A stretch of DNA of 64,000 nt from Pseudomonas sp. (GTDB taxonomy: Bacteria > Pseudomonadota > Gammaproteobacteria > Pseudomonadales > Pseudomonadaceae): the NCBI GenBank assembly GCA_007713455.1, contig VMRT01000007.1, forward strand, positions 186,001 through 250,000, in the 5' to 3' direction. The translations under genes and the position numbers were made by a program. The notes below the pieces were generated by a model. That model worked only from the letters and a program-made list of their open reading frames with translations, did not search any database and was not told where the DNA came from. This document shows, piece by piece, positions 28,798-40,511 of this stretch (the first letter of the stretch is position 1; every line of letters starts with the position of its first letter).

Positions 28798-29286
28798 TTA
28801 CTCCGGCATGGAAAGCGGCTCAGGCGACACGATGATGCCGTTGTTATCGGCGTATACGTATTCACCGGGACGGAACGTCACACCGCAAAACGTCACCGGA
28901 ACGTTGAGATCACCGATGCCGCGCTTGTCGGTCTTCATGGGATGACTGGCCAGGGCCTGAACGCCAAGCTCGGTCTGCGCGAGAACATCGACGTCACGAA
29001 CGCAACCGTAGATAACCAGACCTTCCCAACCATTGCGTGCGGCTTTCTCGGCAAGCATGTCACCCAGCAGCGCACGACGCAGCGAGCCGCCGCCATCGAC
29101 CACCAGCACCTTGCCCGTACCGTCGACGTCGACCTGGTCCTTGACCAGCGAATTGTCCTCGAAACACTTGATGGTCACGATCTCTCCACCGAAGGAATCG
29201 CGACCACCGAAGTTGCTGAACAGCGGCTCGACGACCTGCACCAGGTCCGGATAGGCATCGCACAGATCAGGCGTGACGTATTGCAT
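28798..29286 (-). CDS. rraA: RraA, regulator of ribonuclease E activity A
   Basis: A 162-residue RraA-family trimeric protein. The motif [38 protein letters not shown] is characteristic, with C-terminal [15 protein letters not shown]. RraA binds and dampens RNase E in E. coli; some homologues are class II aldolases (HMG aldolase), and sequence alone cannot exclude that. Monocistronic, with its own terminator. Confidence 0.9.
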   Translation of the reverse strand: MQYVTPDLCDAYPDLVQVVEPLFSNFGGRDSFGGEIVTIKCFEDNSLVKDQVDVDGTGKVLVVDGGGSLRRALLGDMLAEKAARNGWEGLVIYGCVRDVDVLAQTELGVQALASHPMKTDKRGIGDLNVPVTFCGVTFRPGEYVYADNNGIIVSPEPLSMPE

Positions 29287-29410
29287 GGGAAACTCCTTCT
29301 GCTTGGAAATTACGGCGACATCCAGCGTACAGCCATATAGGCGCGCATATTAGCCGCTGGACGCTCTAGGCGGAACGAAATCGCTGGAATGACGATTATC
29401 AGCGCCAACG

Positions 29411-29433
29411 AAAACGGGGCTGACGCCCCGTTT
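29411..29433 (-). terminator. Terminator after ppsA
   Basis: Minus strand AAACGGGGC-GTCA-GCCCCGTTTTCG, a 9-bp stem with T4, 20 bp past the ppsA stop. Confidence 0.88.
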
Positions 29434-29452
29434 CTTGTTACCGACTCAACCG

Positions 29453-31822
<2,370 letters not shown>

Positions 31823-31976
31823 GGTGATCTCTCCACATTAGTGTTGGAAACTCGACCGGAGCCTGGCCGCACGACTGTGGCCCGACCCTGCAAAATAAGT
31901 AACAATGCCCGCCAACCGGGCTCGGCGAAGGGCCTACTATAGCTGGGAACCGTTCTCGACTTAAGGCCCAAGGCAC

Positions 31977-32795
31977 ATGAAACGAACTGCTTTCTTCATT
32001 TCTGACGGCACAGGCATCACCGCGGAAACCCTGGGCCAGAGTCTTCTGGCACAGTTCGAGAACATTACCTTCACGAAGCTGACCCGCCCATACATAGACA
32101 CCGCCGAAAAAGCGCGGGCCATGGTACAGCAAATCAATAATGCCGCGGAAAAGGACGGTGGCCGGCCGATCATATTCGACACCCTGGTGAACCAGGAAAT
32201 CCGTGACATTCTGGCCGAATCCAATGGCTTCATGATCGACATCTTCTCTTCCTTTCTTGCGCCGTTGGAACATGAGCTGATGTCACGTTCCTCCTACTCC
32301 GTTGGTAAATCCCACTCCATCAGCCACAACGCCAATTACATGGAGCGTATCGAGGCGGTTAACTTCGCCCTCGATAACGATGACGGCGCCCGCACTCGCT
32401 ACTACGACAAGGCGGACCTCATCCTCGTCGGCGTTTCCCGCTGCGGCAAAACACCGACCTGCCTGTATATGGCGATGCAGTACGGCATCCGCGCTGCCAA
32501 CTACCCCTTGACCGAGGACGACATGGAGCGCCTGCAGTTGCCGAGCGCCCTCAAGGAGTACAAGGACAAACTGTTCGGTTTGACCATTGACCCGGATCGC
32601 CTGGCCGCCATTCGCCACGAACGCAAACCCAACAGTCGTTATGCCAGCTTCGCTCAGTGCGAATTCGAAGTCCGCGAGGTGGAAAGCCTGTTCCGCCGCG
32701 AGAACATCAACTACATCAACTCGACCCATTTCTCCGTCGAAGAAATCTCTGCAAAGATCCTCGTGGAGAAAGGCGTCGAGCGTCGACTCAAATAA
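31977..32795 (+). CDS. ppsR: PpsR, PEP synthase regulatory kinase/pyrophosphorylase
   Basis: A 272-residue DUF299 bifunctional enzyme that phosphorylates (using ADP) and dephosphorylates PEP synthase on a threonine next to the catalytic His. The P-loop [10 protein letters not shown] and the conserved N-terminal [15 protein letters not shown] are present. Divergence from ppsA supports this target. A symmetrical terminator follows. Confidence 0.95.
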   Translation: MKRTAFFISDGTGITAETLGQSLLAQFENITFTKLTRPYIDTAEKARAMVQQINNAAEKDGGRPIIFDTLVNQEIRDILAESNGFMIDIFSSFLAPLEHELMSRSSYSVGKSHSISHNANYMERIEAVNFALDNDDGARTRYYDKADLILVGVSRCGKTPTCLYMAMQYGIRAANYPLTEDDMERLQLPSALKEYKDKLFGLTIDPDRLAAIRHERKPNSRYASFAQCEFEVREVESLFRRENINYINSTHFSVEEISAKILVEKGVERRLK

Positions 32796-32815
32796 GTGCC
32801 GCTTCGCTAGACAAC

Positions 32816-32842
32816 AAAAAGTCCGCTTGGTGCGGACTTTTT
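32816..32842. terminator. Bidirectional terminator between ppsR and prpF
   Basis: AAAAAGTCCGC-TTGGT-GCGGACTTTTT. Perfect 11-bp arms with A/T tracts on both sides serve ppsR (+) and prpF (-). Confidence 0.92.
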
Positions 32843-32887
32843 GCGTTTTTCAGCCGGAAGAATTCGATTTTCGGCAGTTGAAGCGCA

Positions 32888-34075
32888 TCAGAAAGTGTCA
32901 CTTGGCACACGTACCCAGCCTTCCATCAGCACGCGCGCGCTGCGGCTCATGATCGCTTTGGTAACCGTCCACTGACCGTCGATCTGCTTCGCCTCGGCAC
33001 CGACCCGCAGCGTGCCGGACGGATGCCCGAAGCGCACGGCCTGGCGCGCGCCACCACCTGCGGCCAAATTGACCAACGTACCGGGCACTGCTGCCGCGGT
33101 GCCAATGGCCACCGCACAGGTGCCCATCATGGCGTGGTGCAGCTTGCCCATGGACAGCGCCCGCACGAGCAGATCGACCTCACCTGCATCGATGTTCTTG
33201 CCGGAAGACGCACGGTAGCTTTTCGGCTGGGAAACGAACGCAACCTTCGGCGTGTGCTGACGGGTCAGCGCCTCCTCCGCGGTCTTGATCAAGCCCATTC
33301 GCAGAGCACCGGCTACACGAATCGACTCCAGACGAGCCAGAGCCTCCGGATCGCCATTGATGTCCTCACGCAGTTCTGTGCCCTGGTAGCCGATGTCCTC
33401 GGCATTGACGAACACAGTGGGAATGCCGGCGCTGATCATGGTCGCCTTGAGCGTACCGATGCCCGGGACCTCCAGCTCATCGATCAGATTGCCGGTGGGA
33501 AACATCGAACCGCCCTCCTCGCCGTCGTCGGACGGATCGAGGAATTCCAGCACGATCTCTGCAGCCGGAAAGGTCACGCCGTCCAGCTCAAAATCGCCGG
33601 TCTCCTGCACCTGGCCGTTGGCCACCGGCACGTGGGCGATGATGGGCTTGCCGATGTTGGCCTGCCAGATCCGCACCACACAGGTGCCGTTCTGCGGAAT
33701 ACGCTCGGCATCCACCAGGCCAGCATGAAGCGCGAACGCGCCGGCGCCGGTTGAAAGGTTGCCGCAGTTGCCGCTCCAGTCGACGAAGGGCTTGTCGATC
33801 GACACCTGACCATAGAGATACTCGACGTCATGATCAGGTCGAGTGCTCTTGGACAGGATGACGCATTTGCTGGTGCTGGACGTGGCGCCGCCCATGCCGT
33901 CGATGTGCGCCGAATAAGGGTCGGGACTACCGATCACGCGCAAGAACAGCTTGTCGCGCGCAGCGCCCGGCACCTGGCAGCTTTCCGGCAGGTCCTGCAA
34001 GCGGAAGAACACGCCCTTGCTGGTGCCGCCACGCATGTAGGTCGCGGGAATTCTAATCTGGGTTTGATGAGCCAT
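32888..34075 (-). CDS. prpF: PrpF, 2-methylaconitate cis-trans isomerase
   Basis: A 395-residue PrpF-family (diaminopimelate-epimerase fold) isomerase acting with AcnD in the 2-methylcitrate cycle. Two-domain fold signatures are MRGGTSKGVFFR and DWSGNCGNLSTGAGAFA (active-site Cys/Lys region). Start ATG 34075 gives MAHQTQIRIPATY; the frame extends upstream only through an intergenic repeat. Last gene of the prp cluster. Confidence 0.95.
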   Translation of the reverse strand: MAHQTQIRIPATYMRGGTSKGVFFRLQDLPESCQVPGAARDKLFLRVIGSPDPYSAHIDGMGGATSSTSKCVILSKSTRPDHDVEYLYGQVSIDKPFVDWSGNCGNLSTGAGAFALHAGLVDAERIPQNGTCVVRIWQANIGKPIIAHVPVANGQVQETGDFELDGVTFPAAEIVLEFLDPSDDGEEGGSMFPTGNLIDELEVPGIGTLKATMISAGIPTVFVNAEDIGYQGTELREDINGDPEALARLESIRVAGALRMGLIKTAEEALTRQHTPKVAFVSQPKSYRASSGKNIDAGEVDLLVRALSMGKLHHAMMGTCAVAIGTAAAVPGTLVNLAAGGGARQAVRFGHPSGTLRVGAEAKQIDGQWTVTKAIMSRSARVLMEGWVRVPSDTF

Positions 34076-34106
34076 GAGTGAGTCCTGGCTGGAAGATGAT
34101 TGGGTT

Positions 34107-34179
34107 GTAGGGTGGATCACGCTTGTCCGATCCACCGCGCGGGCTGGTGCGGTGGATGGAAAAGCGCCATCCACCCTAC
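34107..34179. repeat. Double-hairpin intergenic repeat (GTAGGGTGGAT type)
   Basis: Outer arms GTAGGGTGGAT (34107-34117) and ATCCACCCTAC (34169-34179) are exact. Inside are two smaller hairpins, GGTGGATC/GATCCACC and GGTGGATGG/CCATCCACC. It fills the acnD-prpF gap. Such GTAGGGTGGA palindromes recur between genes in many proteobacteria; only one copy is in this window. Confidence 0.8.
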
Positions 34180-34191
34180 GAGGACGACCGG

Positions 34192-36795
34192 TCACGCCTG
34201 TCCGAGGAAGTCCTTGGCGAAACGCTGCAGCACGCCGCCGGCCTGGTAGACGCTGACTTCCGCCGCCGTATCGAGGCGGCAGGTGACCGGAGCGCGGGTT
34301 TCTTCACCGCTCTTGTGATGAATGACCAGCGTCAGGTCGCAGCGCGGCGACAGCTCGCCTTCGATATCGAAGGTTTCGGTGCCATCAAGGCCAAGGGTCA
34401 GGCGCGTAGTGCCCGGTTTGAACTCGACCGGCAGCACGCCCATGCCCACCAGGTTGGTACGGTGGATACGCTCGAAGCCTTCGGCGACGATCACCTCGAC
34501 ACCCGCCAGGCGCACGCCCTTGGCCGCCCAGTCACGCGAGCTGCCCTGGCCGTAGTCGGCACCGGCCACGATGATCAGGTTCTGCTTGCGAGTCATGTAG
34601 GTTTCGATGGCTTCCCACATGCGCATCACCTTGCCTTCCGGCTCGACGCGCGCCAGCGAACCCTTCTGCACCTTGCCGTCGACCACCGCCATCTCGTTGA
34701 CCAGCTGCGGGTTGGCGAACGTCGCCCGCTGCGCGGTCAGATGGTCGCCGCGGTGGGTTGCGTAGGAATTGAAGTCCTCTTCCGGCAGCCCCATCTTCGC
34801 CAGGTATTCACCGGCCGCCGAATCCAACAGGATGGCGTTGGATGGCGACAGGTGATCGGTGGTGATGTTGTCCGGCAGGATCGCCAGCGGACGCATGCCT
34901 TTCAGTGTGCGCTCGCCAGCCAACGCGCCTTCCCAGTACGGCGGACGACGGATGTAGGTGGACATCGGACGCCAGTCGTATAGCGGGCTCTTGGCTTCCT
35001 CGATGGTGCCCAGATCGAACATCGGGATGTAGATCTGCTTGAACTGCTCGGACTTCACCGAGGACGCGACGATGGCGTCGATCTCCTCGTCGGACGGCCA
35101 GAGGTCTTTCAGGGTGATCGGATTGCCGTTCTTGTCGGTGCCCAGCACGTCCTGCTCGATATCGAAACGCACGGTACCGGCGATGGCGTACGCGACCACC
35201 AGCGGCGGCGAGGCGAGGAAGGCCTGCTTGGCATACGGGTGGATACGGCCGTCGAAGTTGCGGTTACCGGAGAGAACTGCAGTGGCGTACAGGTCGCGCT
35301 CGATGATTTCCTGCTGGATCACCGGGTCCAGCGCACCGGACATGCCGTTACAGGTGGTGCAGGCGTAGGCGACGATGCCGAAACCGAGTTTTTCCAGCTC
35401 GCTGAGCAGCCCAGCTTCTTCCAGGTACAGCTTGGCGACCTTGGAACCCGGCGCGAAGGACGTCTTCACCCAAGGCTTGCGCACCAGGCCCAACTCGTTG
35501 GCCTTTTTCGCCAGTAGGCCGGCGGCCACCACGTTGCGCGGGTTGGAGGTATTGGTGCAGCTGGTGATAGCGGCAATGATCACCGCACCATCGGGCAGCA
35601 GACCTTCGGCCTCTTCGGCGCGCGCTGCAGCCAGCTTGTCTTCGTCGGCGATGCCACGCTCGTGCAGCGCCGAAGTCGGCAGGCGCTTGTGCGGGTTGGA
35701 CGGGCCAGCCATGTTGCGCACGACGCTGGACAGATCGAATTCGAGCACGCGCTCGTACTCGGCACCTTCGAGAGCGGTTGCCCACAGGCCGGTTTCCTTG
35801 GCGTACTGCTCGACCAGCGCGACCTGCTCCGGCTCGCGGCCGGTCAGCTTGAGGTAGTCGATGGTCTGCTGATCGATGTAGAACATCGAAGCGGTGGCGC
35901 CGTATTCCGGGCACATGTTGGAGATGGTCGCGCGATCGCCGATGGTCAGGCTGTCGGCACCTTCACCGAAGAACTCGGCCCAGGCTCCGACCACACGCTC
36001 CTTGCGCAGGAACTCGGTCAGCGCGAGGACGATATCGGTGGCGGTGATGCCAGGCTGACGCTTGCCGGTCAGGCGCACACCGACGATGTCGGGCAGGCGC
36101 ATCATCGACGGCAGACCGAGCATCACGGTCTCAGCTTCCAGGCCGCCAACACCGATGGCGATCACACCTAGCGCGTCGACGTGCGGCGTATGCGAGTCCG
36201 TTCCCACGCAGGTATCCGGAAAGGCAACGCCGCCACGGGCCTGAATCACCGGCGACATCTTCTCCAGATTGATCTGGTGCATGATGCCGTTGCCGGCCGG
36301 GATAACGTCGACGTTCTTGAACGCGGTCTTGGTCCACTCGATGAAGTGGAAGCGGTCCTCGTTGCGGCGCTCCTCGACGGCACGGTTCTTCTCGAACGCA
36401 TCCGGGTCGAAGCCTGCAAATTCAACCGCTAGCGAGTGATCGACGATCAGCTGGGTCGGCACCACCGGGTTGACCTTCGCCGGGTCGCCGCCCTGCTCCG
36501 CAATCGCATCGCGCAGGCCGGCGAGATCGACCAGCGCGGTCTGGCCGAGGATGTCATGGCAGACTACACGAGCCGGATACCACGGAAAATCGAGGTCGCG
36601 CTTGCGCTCGATGATCTGCTTCAGCGAATCGGTCAGCGCTTCGGGCTCACAGCGACGCACCAGCTGTTCGGCCAGGACGCGGGAGGTATAGGGCAGCTTG
36701 TCATAGGCACCCGGCTGAATAGCTTCGATCGCCTCACGGGTGTCGAAGTAGTCAAGCCCAGTACCTGGCAAAGGTTTGCGGTGTTCTGTATTCAT
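34192..36795 (-). CDS. acnD: AcnD, Fe/S-dependent 2-methylcitrate dehydratase
   Basis: An 867-residue aconitase-family enzyme that dehydrates 2-methylcitrate to 2-methylaconitate for PrpF. Cluster cysteines are in AAITSCTNTSNP and ACTTCNGMSG. Active-site GADYGQGSSRDWAAKG is in the C-terminal swivel domain. Sequence and context mark AcnD rather than AcnA. ATG 36795 (MNTEHRKPL) matches homologues, although its ribosome site is weak. Confidence 0.96.
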   Translation of the reverse strand: MNTEHRKPLPGTGLDYFDTREAIEAIQPGAYDKLPYTSRVLAEQLVRRCEPEALTDSLKQIIERKRDLDFPWYPARVVCHDILGQTALVDLAGLRDAIAEQGGDPAKVNPVVPTQLIVDHSLAVEFAGFDPDAFEKNRAVEERRNEDRFHFIEWTKTAFKNVDVIPAGNGIMHQINLEKMSPVIQARGGVAFPDTCVGTDSHTPHVDALGVIAIGVGGLEAETVMLGLPSMMRLPDIVGVRLTGKRQPGITATDIVLALTEFLRKERVVGAWAEFFGEGADSLTIGDRATISNMCPEYGATASMFYIDQQTIDYLKLTGREPEQVALVEQYAKETGLWATALEGAEYERVLEFDLSSVVRNMAGPSNPHKRLPTSALHERGIADEDKLAAARAEEAEGLLPDGAVIIAAITSCTNTSNPRNVVAAGLLAKKANELGLVRKPWVKTSFAPGSKVAKLYLEEAGLLSELEKLGFGIVAYACTTCNGMSGALDPVIQQEIIERDLYATAVLSGNRNFDGRIHPYAKQAFLASPPLVVAYAIAGTVRFDIEQDVLGTDKNGNPITLKDLWPSDEEIDAIVASSVKSEQFKQIYIPMFDLGTIEEAKSPLYDWRPMSTYIRRPPYWEGALAGERTLKGMRPLAILPDNITTDHLSPSNAILLDSAAGEYLAKMGLPEEDFNSYATHRGDHLTAQRATFANPQLVNEMAVVDGKVQKGSLARVEPEGKVMRMWEAIETYMTRKQNLIIVAGADYGQGSSRDWAAKGVRLAGVEVIVAEGFERIHRTNLVGMGVLPVEFKPGTTRLTLGLDGTETFDIEGELSPRCDLTLVIHHKSGEETRAPVTCRLDTAAEVSVYQAGGVLQRFAKDFLGQA

Positions 36796-36870
36796 GCCGG
36801 AAGAACTCAATTCAGTAATGTTCTGTGGGGCAAGGTGCGGGGAGCCCGACGACGAACTCCCCCGCTCCGA

Positions 36871-37998
36871 TCAACGCTGGGCGATCGGGACAACCTTGCG
36901 CTGCTCCGGACCGATGTACTCGGCGCTCGGCCGAATGATCCGGTTGTTGCTGCGTTGTTCGAACACATGGGACGCCCAGCCGGTGACGCGCGAGCAGACG
37001 AAGATCGGCGTGAACAGCTTGGTCGGGATCCCCATGAAGTGATAGGCGGACGCATGGTAGAAGTCGGCGTTCGGGAAGAGCTTCTTCTGCTCCCACATGG
37101 TTTCGTCGACAGCCACCGAGACCGGATAAAGCACGGTATCGCCCACTTCGTCCGCGAGCTTTTCGGCCCAGACCTTGATGACCTCGTTGCGCGGGTCGGA
37201 AACGCTGTAGATCGCGTGGCCGAAGCCCATGATCTTGTCCTTGCGCTCGAGCATGCCGAGGATCGCTTCGCGGGCTTCTTCCGGACTCTTCCACTGCTCG
37301 ATCATGTCCATCGCCGCTTCGTTGGCGCCGCCATGCAGCGGACCGCGCAGCGAACCGATGGCACCGGTCACGCAGGAATAGAGGTCGGAGAGCGTCGAAG
37401 CACAGACACGGGCGGTAAAGGTCGAGGCGTTGAACTCGTGCTCGGCGTAGAGGATCAGCGAGACGTTCATCACCTTGACGTGCAGGTCGCTCGGCTTCTT
37501 GTCGTGCAGCAGCGCGAGGAAATGGCCGCCCAGGGTCTCTTCATCACTGGTGCAGTTGATGCGAACACCGTCGTGGGTGAAGCGATACCAGTAGCACATG
37601 ATCGCCGGGAAAGCGGCCATCAGCCGCTCGGCCACGTCGCGCTGCTGGTCGAAGCTGAGCTCCGGCTCCAGCGTGCCAAGTACGGACGAACCGGTACGCA
37701 TGACATCCATCGGGTGCGCGCTCGCCGGGATGCGTTCCAGCACTTCCTTCAGTGCCTGCGGCAGGTCACGCATGGTCTTCAGGCGATTCTTGTAATCGGC
37801 CAGTTGCTGGGTGTTCGGCAGCTCACCATAGAACAGCAGGTAGGCCACTTCCTCGAAATCGCACTCGGCCGCCAGGTCGCGCACGTCGTAACCACGATAG
37901 GTCAACCCGGCACCGGTCTTGCCCACGGTACACAGGGCGGTCTGTCCGGCGATCTGTCCGCGCAGGCCCGCGCCGCTCAAAACTTTTGCTTCAGCCAT
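36871..37998 (-). CDS. prpC: PrpC, 2-methylcitrate synthase
   Basis: A 375-residue citrate-synthase-family enzyme that condenses propionyl-CoA with oxaloacetate. Catalytic His in LHGGANEAAMDM, the second in GFGHAIYSVSDPRN, and Asp near the C-terminus in TPIFVCSRVTGWASHV context. ATG 37998 has AAGGAG in front. It lies between prpB and acnD in one transcript, with a strong hairpin in the prpB-prpC gap. Confidence 0.96.
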   Translation of the reverse strand: MAEAKVLSGAGLRGQIAGQTALCTVGKTGAGLTYRGYDVRDLAAECDFEEVAYLLFYGELPNTQQLADYKNRLKTMRDLPQALKEVLERIPASAHPMDVMRTGSSVLGTLEPELSFDQQRDVAERLMAAFPAIMCYWYRFTHDGVRINCTSDEETLGGHFLALLHDKKPSDLHVKVMNVSLILYAEHEFNASTFTARVCASTLSDLYSCVTGAIGSLRGPLHGGANEAAMDMIEQWKSPEEAREAILGMLERKDKIMGFGHAIYSVSDPRNEVIKVWAEKLADEVGDTVLYPVSVAVDETMWEQKKLFPNADFYHASAYHFMGIPTKLFTPIFVCSRVTGWASHVFEQRSNNRIIRPSAEYIGPEQRKVVPIAQR

Positions 37999-38058
37999 TG
38001 CTATCTCCTTCTTGGATTTGTTCTGGATACTGCAAATCACGTTGAAAAATGGATCGCA

Positions 38059-38089
38059 AAGGCCCCATTGGCAAACCCAATGGGGCCTT
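38059..38089 (-). terminator. Intercistronic hairpin between prpB and prpC
   Basis: AAGGCCCCATTGG-GTTTG-CCAATGGGGCCTT: 13-bp perfect stem on the minus strand followed by only three T before TTTGCG. Too poor in T for a full terminator; a partial terminator or mRNA-stability element is more likely. Confidence 0.6.
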
Positions 38090-38093
38090 CTCG

Positions 38094-38981
38094 TCAGCTC
38101 TTCTTCTGAGCGAACAGCGCGTCGAGGTGCTGCTCGAACGTGTGATAGTTGATGCGATCGTAGAGCTCCATGCGGGTTTGCATGGTGTCGATCACGTTCT
38201 TCTGCGTGCCGTCACGGCGCAGCGCGGTGTAGACATTTTCCGCGGCCTTGTTCATGGCACGGAACGCCGACAGCGGGTAGAGCACCAGGGAGACGTCGAC
38301 GCTGGCCAGCTCTTCGGTGGTGTAAAGCGGCGTGGCACCGAACTCGGTGATGTTGGCCAGAATTGGCGCCTGCACGCGGTCGGCGAAGGTCTTGTACATC
38401 GCCAACTCGGTGATGGCCTCGGGAAAGATCATGTCGGCACCCGCTTCGATGCAGGCCGCGGCACGATCCAGCGCGGAGTTCAGACCTTCCACCGCCAGCG
38501 CATCGGTACGCGCCATGATCACGAAGCTGTCGTCGGTGCGCGCATCGACGGCCGCCTTGATGCGGTCGACCATCTCCTGCTGCGAGACGATTTCCTTGTT
38601 TGGACGATGGCCGCAACGCTTGGCACCGACCTGGTCCTCGATGTGGATCGCCGCGGCGCCGAACTTGATCATCGACTTGACGGTACGCGCCACGTTGAAC
38701 GCCGAGGAGCCGAAGCCGGTGTCGACATCCACCAGCAGCGGCAGATCGCAGACATCGGTGATGCGGCGCACGTCGGTCAGCACATCGTCGAGCCCGGTGA
38801 TGCCAAGATCCGGCAGACCCAGCGAGCCGGCAGCAACGCCGCCGCCGGACAGATAGATGGCCTTGAAGCCGGCACGCTTGGCCAGCAAGGCGTGGTTGGC
38901 GTTGATCGCGCCGACGACCTGGAGCGGATGCTCGCTGGCGACGGCGTCACGGAAACGCTGACCGGCAGAAGGAAGAGTCAT
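38094..38981 (-). CDS. prpB: PrpB, 2-methylisocitrate lyase
   Basis: A 295-residue isocitrate-lyase-superfamily TIM barrel cleaving 2-methylisocitrate to pyruvate and succinate. The catalytic loop [15 protein letters not shown] holds the KRCGH signature, and [17 protein letters not shown] binds Mg2+. Overlaps the prpR stop by 4 bp, so regulator and enzymes form one unit. Confidence 0.97.
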   Translation of the reverse strand: MTLPSAGQRFRDAVASEHPLQVVGAINANHALLAKRAGFKAIYLSGGGVAAGSLGLPDLGITGLDDVLTDVRRITDVCDLPLLVDVDTGFGSSAFNVARTVKSMIKFGAAAIHIEDQVGAKRCGHRPNKEIVSQQEMVDRIKAAVDARTDDSFVIMARTDALAVEGLNSALDRAAACIEAGADMIFPEAITELAMYKTFADRVQAPILANITEFGATPLYTTEELASVDVSLVLYPLSAFRAMNKAAENVYTALRRDGTQKNVIDTMQTRMELYDRINYHTFEQHLDALFAQKKS

Positions 38982-39703
38982 GCATTACCCCTTTCATGTG
39001 GTGTTTGCTCAAGAACGCCAGTGAAGTGACGTTCGACATTGCGCTTGGAAGCGGCGATATGGCGGCGCATCAGCAGCTCCGCCAGTTCGCCATCGCGTTC
39101 GGCGATGGCATCGAGAATCCGGTGGTGTTCGGCGAAGGCCTGATGCGGTCGGTTCGGCGTGGTGGAAAACTGGATGCGGTACATGCGCACCAGCTGATAG
39201 AGCTCGTCGCACAGCAGCTTGGCCAGTGTGCGGTTGCCGCTGCCCTGAATGATCCGGTAATGGAAGTCGAAATCGCCTTCCTGCTGGTAATAGCCGACAC
39301 CGGCCTGAAACGCCTCATCGCGCTCGTGGGTGCTCAGTACCCGGCGCAGGTCGTCGATTTCCGCCTCAGTCATGCGTTCGGCCGCCAGGCGGCAGGCCAT
39401 GCCTTCCAGGGATTCACGAATCTCGTAGAGCTCGATCAGCTCGGCATGACTGAGCGACACCACCCTCGCGCCAACATGCGGCACGCGGACCAGCAGCTTC
39501 TGCCCTTCCAGCCGGTGGATCGCCTCGCGCAATGGCCCGCGGCTTATGCCATAGGTACGCGCCAGCTCCGGCTCGGAGATCTTGCTACCCGGGGCAATCT
39601 CGCCTTTGACGATGGCAGCCTGGATCAGACGAAACACATGCTCGGCCAGCGTGCCACTGTCGAGCTGTTGCGCGGATGGGTGAAGCTCAACGGTATCCAG
39701 CAT
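38978..39703 (-). CDS. prpR: GntR-family (FCD) regulator of the propionate cluster
   Basis: A 241-residue FadR-type regulator. The GntR HTH is [25 protein letters not shown]; the FCD domain has [16 protein letters not shown] and EHHRILDAI metal/ligand residues. ATG 39703 is preceded directly by an ATTGTCGACAAT palindrome. First gene of prpR-prpB-prpC-acnD-prpF. It is not homologous to the sigma54 activator PrpR of enterics, so the symbol reflects role only. Confidence 0.88.
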   Translation of the reverse strand: MLDTVELHPSAQQLDSGTLAEHVFRLIQAAIVKGEIAPGSKISEPELARTYGISRGPLREAIHRLEGQKLLVRVPHVGARVVSLSHAELIELYEIRESLEGMACRLAAERMTEAEIDDLRRVLSTHERDEAFQAGVGYYQQEGDFDFHYRIIQGSGNRTLAKLLCDELYQLVRMYRIQFSTTPNRPHQAFAEHHRILDAIAERDGELAELLMRRHIAASKRNVERHFTGVLEQTPHERGNA

Positions 39704-39704
39704 G

Positions 39705-39791
39705 ATTGTCGACAATTCAAGTTTCGATGCGGCGAAAGTACGCCTGCATTGCCGACCAGTCAACAGCCCGCCCAAGCAGATTGTCGACACC
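39705..39791. promoter_or_regulatory. Paired GntR operators upstream of prpR
   Basis: A perfect 12-bp palindrome ATTGTCGACAAT at 39705-39716 touches the prpR start codon. A second ATTGTCGACA at 39780-39789 matches 10 of the 12 bases. The TTGTCGACAA core suits FadR/FCD regulators, so autoregulation with two sites 75 bp apart is likely. Confidence 0.68.
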
Positions 39792-39969
39792 TTTACTAAA
39801 GTCGTAAAAGCGGCAACCTGATCGGGATTAGCTTGAGCCAGGGCAGAGCGCCTTGTAGCGCCGTGAAACCAGCATGCTAGAATGCCAGCCTTTCGCGCCC
39901 CCGGCGCTTACCCGCAATGCCTGTCGCCGCTCGATCTCCAGTCATCCCTTCCTTAAGACAACAGGTTCC

Positions 39970-40506
39970 ATGAGAGTAAAAGCCCACTTCCTGCTGTTCT
40001 GTACATTACTCCTGCCCGCGATCGGCACCGCTGCCGACAATACGATTTACGGTCTGAACGAACACGTTGGAATCCCCGACTTCAATCTGGAAGTGGACGC
40101 CAAGCTCGACACCGGCGCCCAGACCGCGTCGCTCAGTGCGCGTGACATCACCCGATTCAAGCGTGAAGGCGAGTCGTGGGTGCGCTTCTACCTTGCCGTC
40201 GACAGCGCCCACGCACACCCCATCGAGCGTCCGCTGGCACGCATCAGCAAGATCAAGCGCCGGGCTGGCGACTATGATCCGGAAGAGGAAAAAACCTACA
40301 CGGCGCGCCCGGTTATCGAACTCGATCTGTGCATGGGCAAGGCCAAACGCACAATCGAAGTGAACCTCACGGACCGTACCGCTTTCCAATACCCACTTTT
40401 GATCGGTTCCGACGCGCTCACCCGCTTCGGCGCCCTGGTCGACCCAAGTCGCACCTTTATTGCCGGCAAACCCGGTTGCCTCAACGAATCTGACGCTGAC
40501 GAGTAA
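39970..40506 (+). CDS. Retropepsin-like aspartic protease, periplasmic (first gene of the ATP-grasp operon)
   Basis: A 178-residue secreted protein of the RimK-associated 'ATP-dependent zinc protease' family, now recognised as retropepsin-like. A signal peptide ends LLPAIGTAAD. The active-site triplet D-T-G lies in VDAKLDTGAQTASLSA (about residue 47), and the hydrophobic IGSDAL flap-side motif is near the C-terminus. ATG 39970 gives the signal peptide. Six bases separate it from the 7TM gene; the three genes run as one operon. Likely dimeric, as single-lobe retropepsins are. Substrate unknown. Confidence 0.85.
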   Translation: MRVKAHFLLFCTLLLPAIGTAADNTIYGLNEHVGIPDFNLEVDAKLDTGAQTASLSARDITRFKREGESWVRFYLAVDSAHAHPIERPLARISKIKRRAGDYDPEEEKTYTARPVIELDLCMGKAKRTIEVNLTDRTAFQYPLLIGSDALTRFGALVDPSRTFIAGKPGCLNESDADE

Positions 40507-40511
40507 TACCC

